Position numbers and translations under genes: made by a program
Origin: Naumovozyma dairenensis CBS 421
Taxonomy: Eukaryota > Ascomycota > Saccharomycetes > Saccharomycetales > Saccharomycetaceae
Reading direction: 5' to 3'
Length of the DNA: 64,000 nucleotides
NCBI RefSeq assembly: GCF_000227115.2
Contig: NC_016483.1
Coordinates: 62,001 to 126,000, forward strand
Notes under the pieces: model-generated
What the model saw: the letters and a program-made list of their open reading frames with translations, nothing else
Told to the model about the DNA's origin: nothing
Database searches by the model: none
Shown here: one piece after another, positions 63,744-64,000 of the stretch
Numbering within the stretch: position 1 is the first letter of the stretch
Layout of the letters: each line of letters starts with the position of its first letter

Positions 63744-64000
63744 AGTAGAAAAAAAGTTATTAATTGAAGAGACTAAAAGGCTAATTGAAAAAAGAGAGAA
63801 TAAAGGACTACGAATGGAAACAGACCTTTAATTAATTTATATGAAAAGAAGTGAATAGTTGTGGAATGAAAAATCTGTTCTGTGAAAAAAATAATACGAA
63901 GTCACCATGGAGAAAATGCCACATACGGGTTATCACAATATATATCCTTTGTACGTAATATTCTAACCAAGATCTTCGAGGAAAATCTGGTTACAAATAT

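Larger units (their letters stand above)
63378..64000. other. CPA1 leader and promoter to the right edge
   Basis: About 620 bp. It contains the attenuator uORF (63511-63588), a Gcn4-type GAGTCA and A-rich tracts near 63710-63760. No further gene begins before the edge. Confidence 0.6.

Overview
This is a stretch of nuclear genome from a budding yeast of the family Saccharomycetaceae, most likely a post-whole-genome-duplication lineage of the Naumovozyma/Kazachstania type. The evidence is dense, nearly intron-free genes, AT-rich spacers, Asn-rich low-complexity tracts, TACTAAC branch-point splicing, LTR retrotransposon remnants beside tRNA genes, and near one-to-one gene matches to Saccharomyces cerevisiae. 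I infer the lineage from gene content and style and cannot name the species. Two runs of N (25120-26006 and 26397-27245) are unsequenced scaffold gaps.

Layout, with S. cerevisiae names. Block A (1-18436): MDM1 (cut by the left edge), NUP188, CAC2, CUE4 and TSL1, the order and strands of S. cerevisiae YML104C to YML100W. Block B (18965-22327): PSH1, AIM39 and DDR2, matching YOL054W, YOL053W and YOL052C-A. A tRNA/LTR region (23737-28215) follows, with tRNA-Ala(AGC), tRNA-Val(AAC), part of tRNA-Gln(UUG), three copies of an LTR of about 860 bp, and both gaps. Block C (29514-63588): HSH49, FAA1, HSP30, COT1/ZRC1, SFG1, SPS4, RPL20, DGK1, NOP58, SNU66, SLY41, MCH5, RRG7, BIL1, ISW2 and CPA1 with its leader peptide. 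It is an inverted copy of the YOR319W to YOR302W order, with HSP30 as the one extra gene. The LTR/tRNA region lies on the junction between blocks B and C.

The genes are housekeeping and stress functions, not an operon or pathway cluster: lipid-droplet and ER lipid biology (MDM1, FAA1, DGK1, SPS4), chromatin (CAC2, PSH1, ISW2), nuclear pore (NUP188), ribosome and snoRNP (RPL20, NOP58), splicing (HSH49, SNU66), trehalose and stress (TSL1, DDR2, HSP30), transport (COT1/ZRC1, MCH5, SLY41) and arginine synthesis (CPA1).

The best regulatory signals are: a 25-codon arginine attenuator peptide uORF 133 bp before CPA1; a predicted RPL20 intron that splits the start codon between A and TG; two CGG-N10-CCG Put3-type palindromes before MCH5; a Reb1 site before DGK1; PAC/RRPE motifs before NOP58; and stress elements before TSL1, DDR2 and HSP30. 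Structural oddities are an unusually long LTR family, a likely assembly seam around tRNA-Gln, a 24-unit TTGTC microsatellite, and a C-terminal read-through-like extension on COT1/ZRC1. I found no wholly new gene system; most of the novelty is in repeats, regulation and rearrangement.
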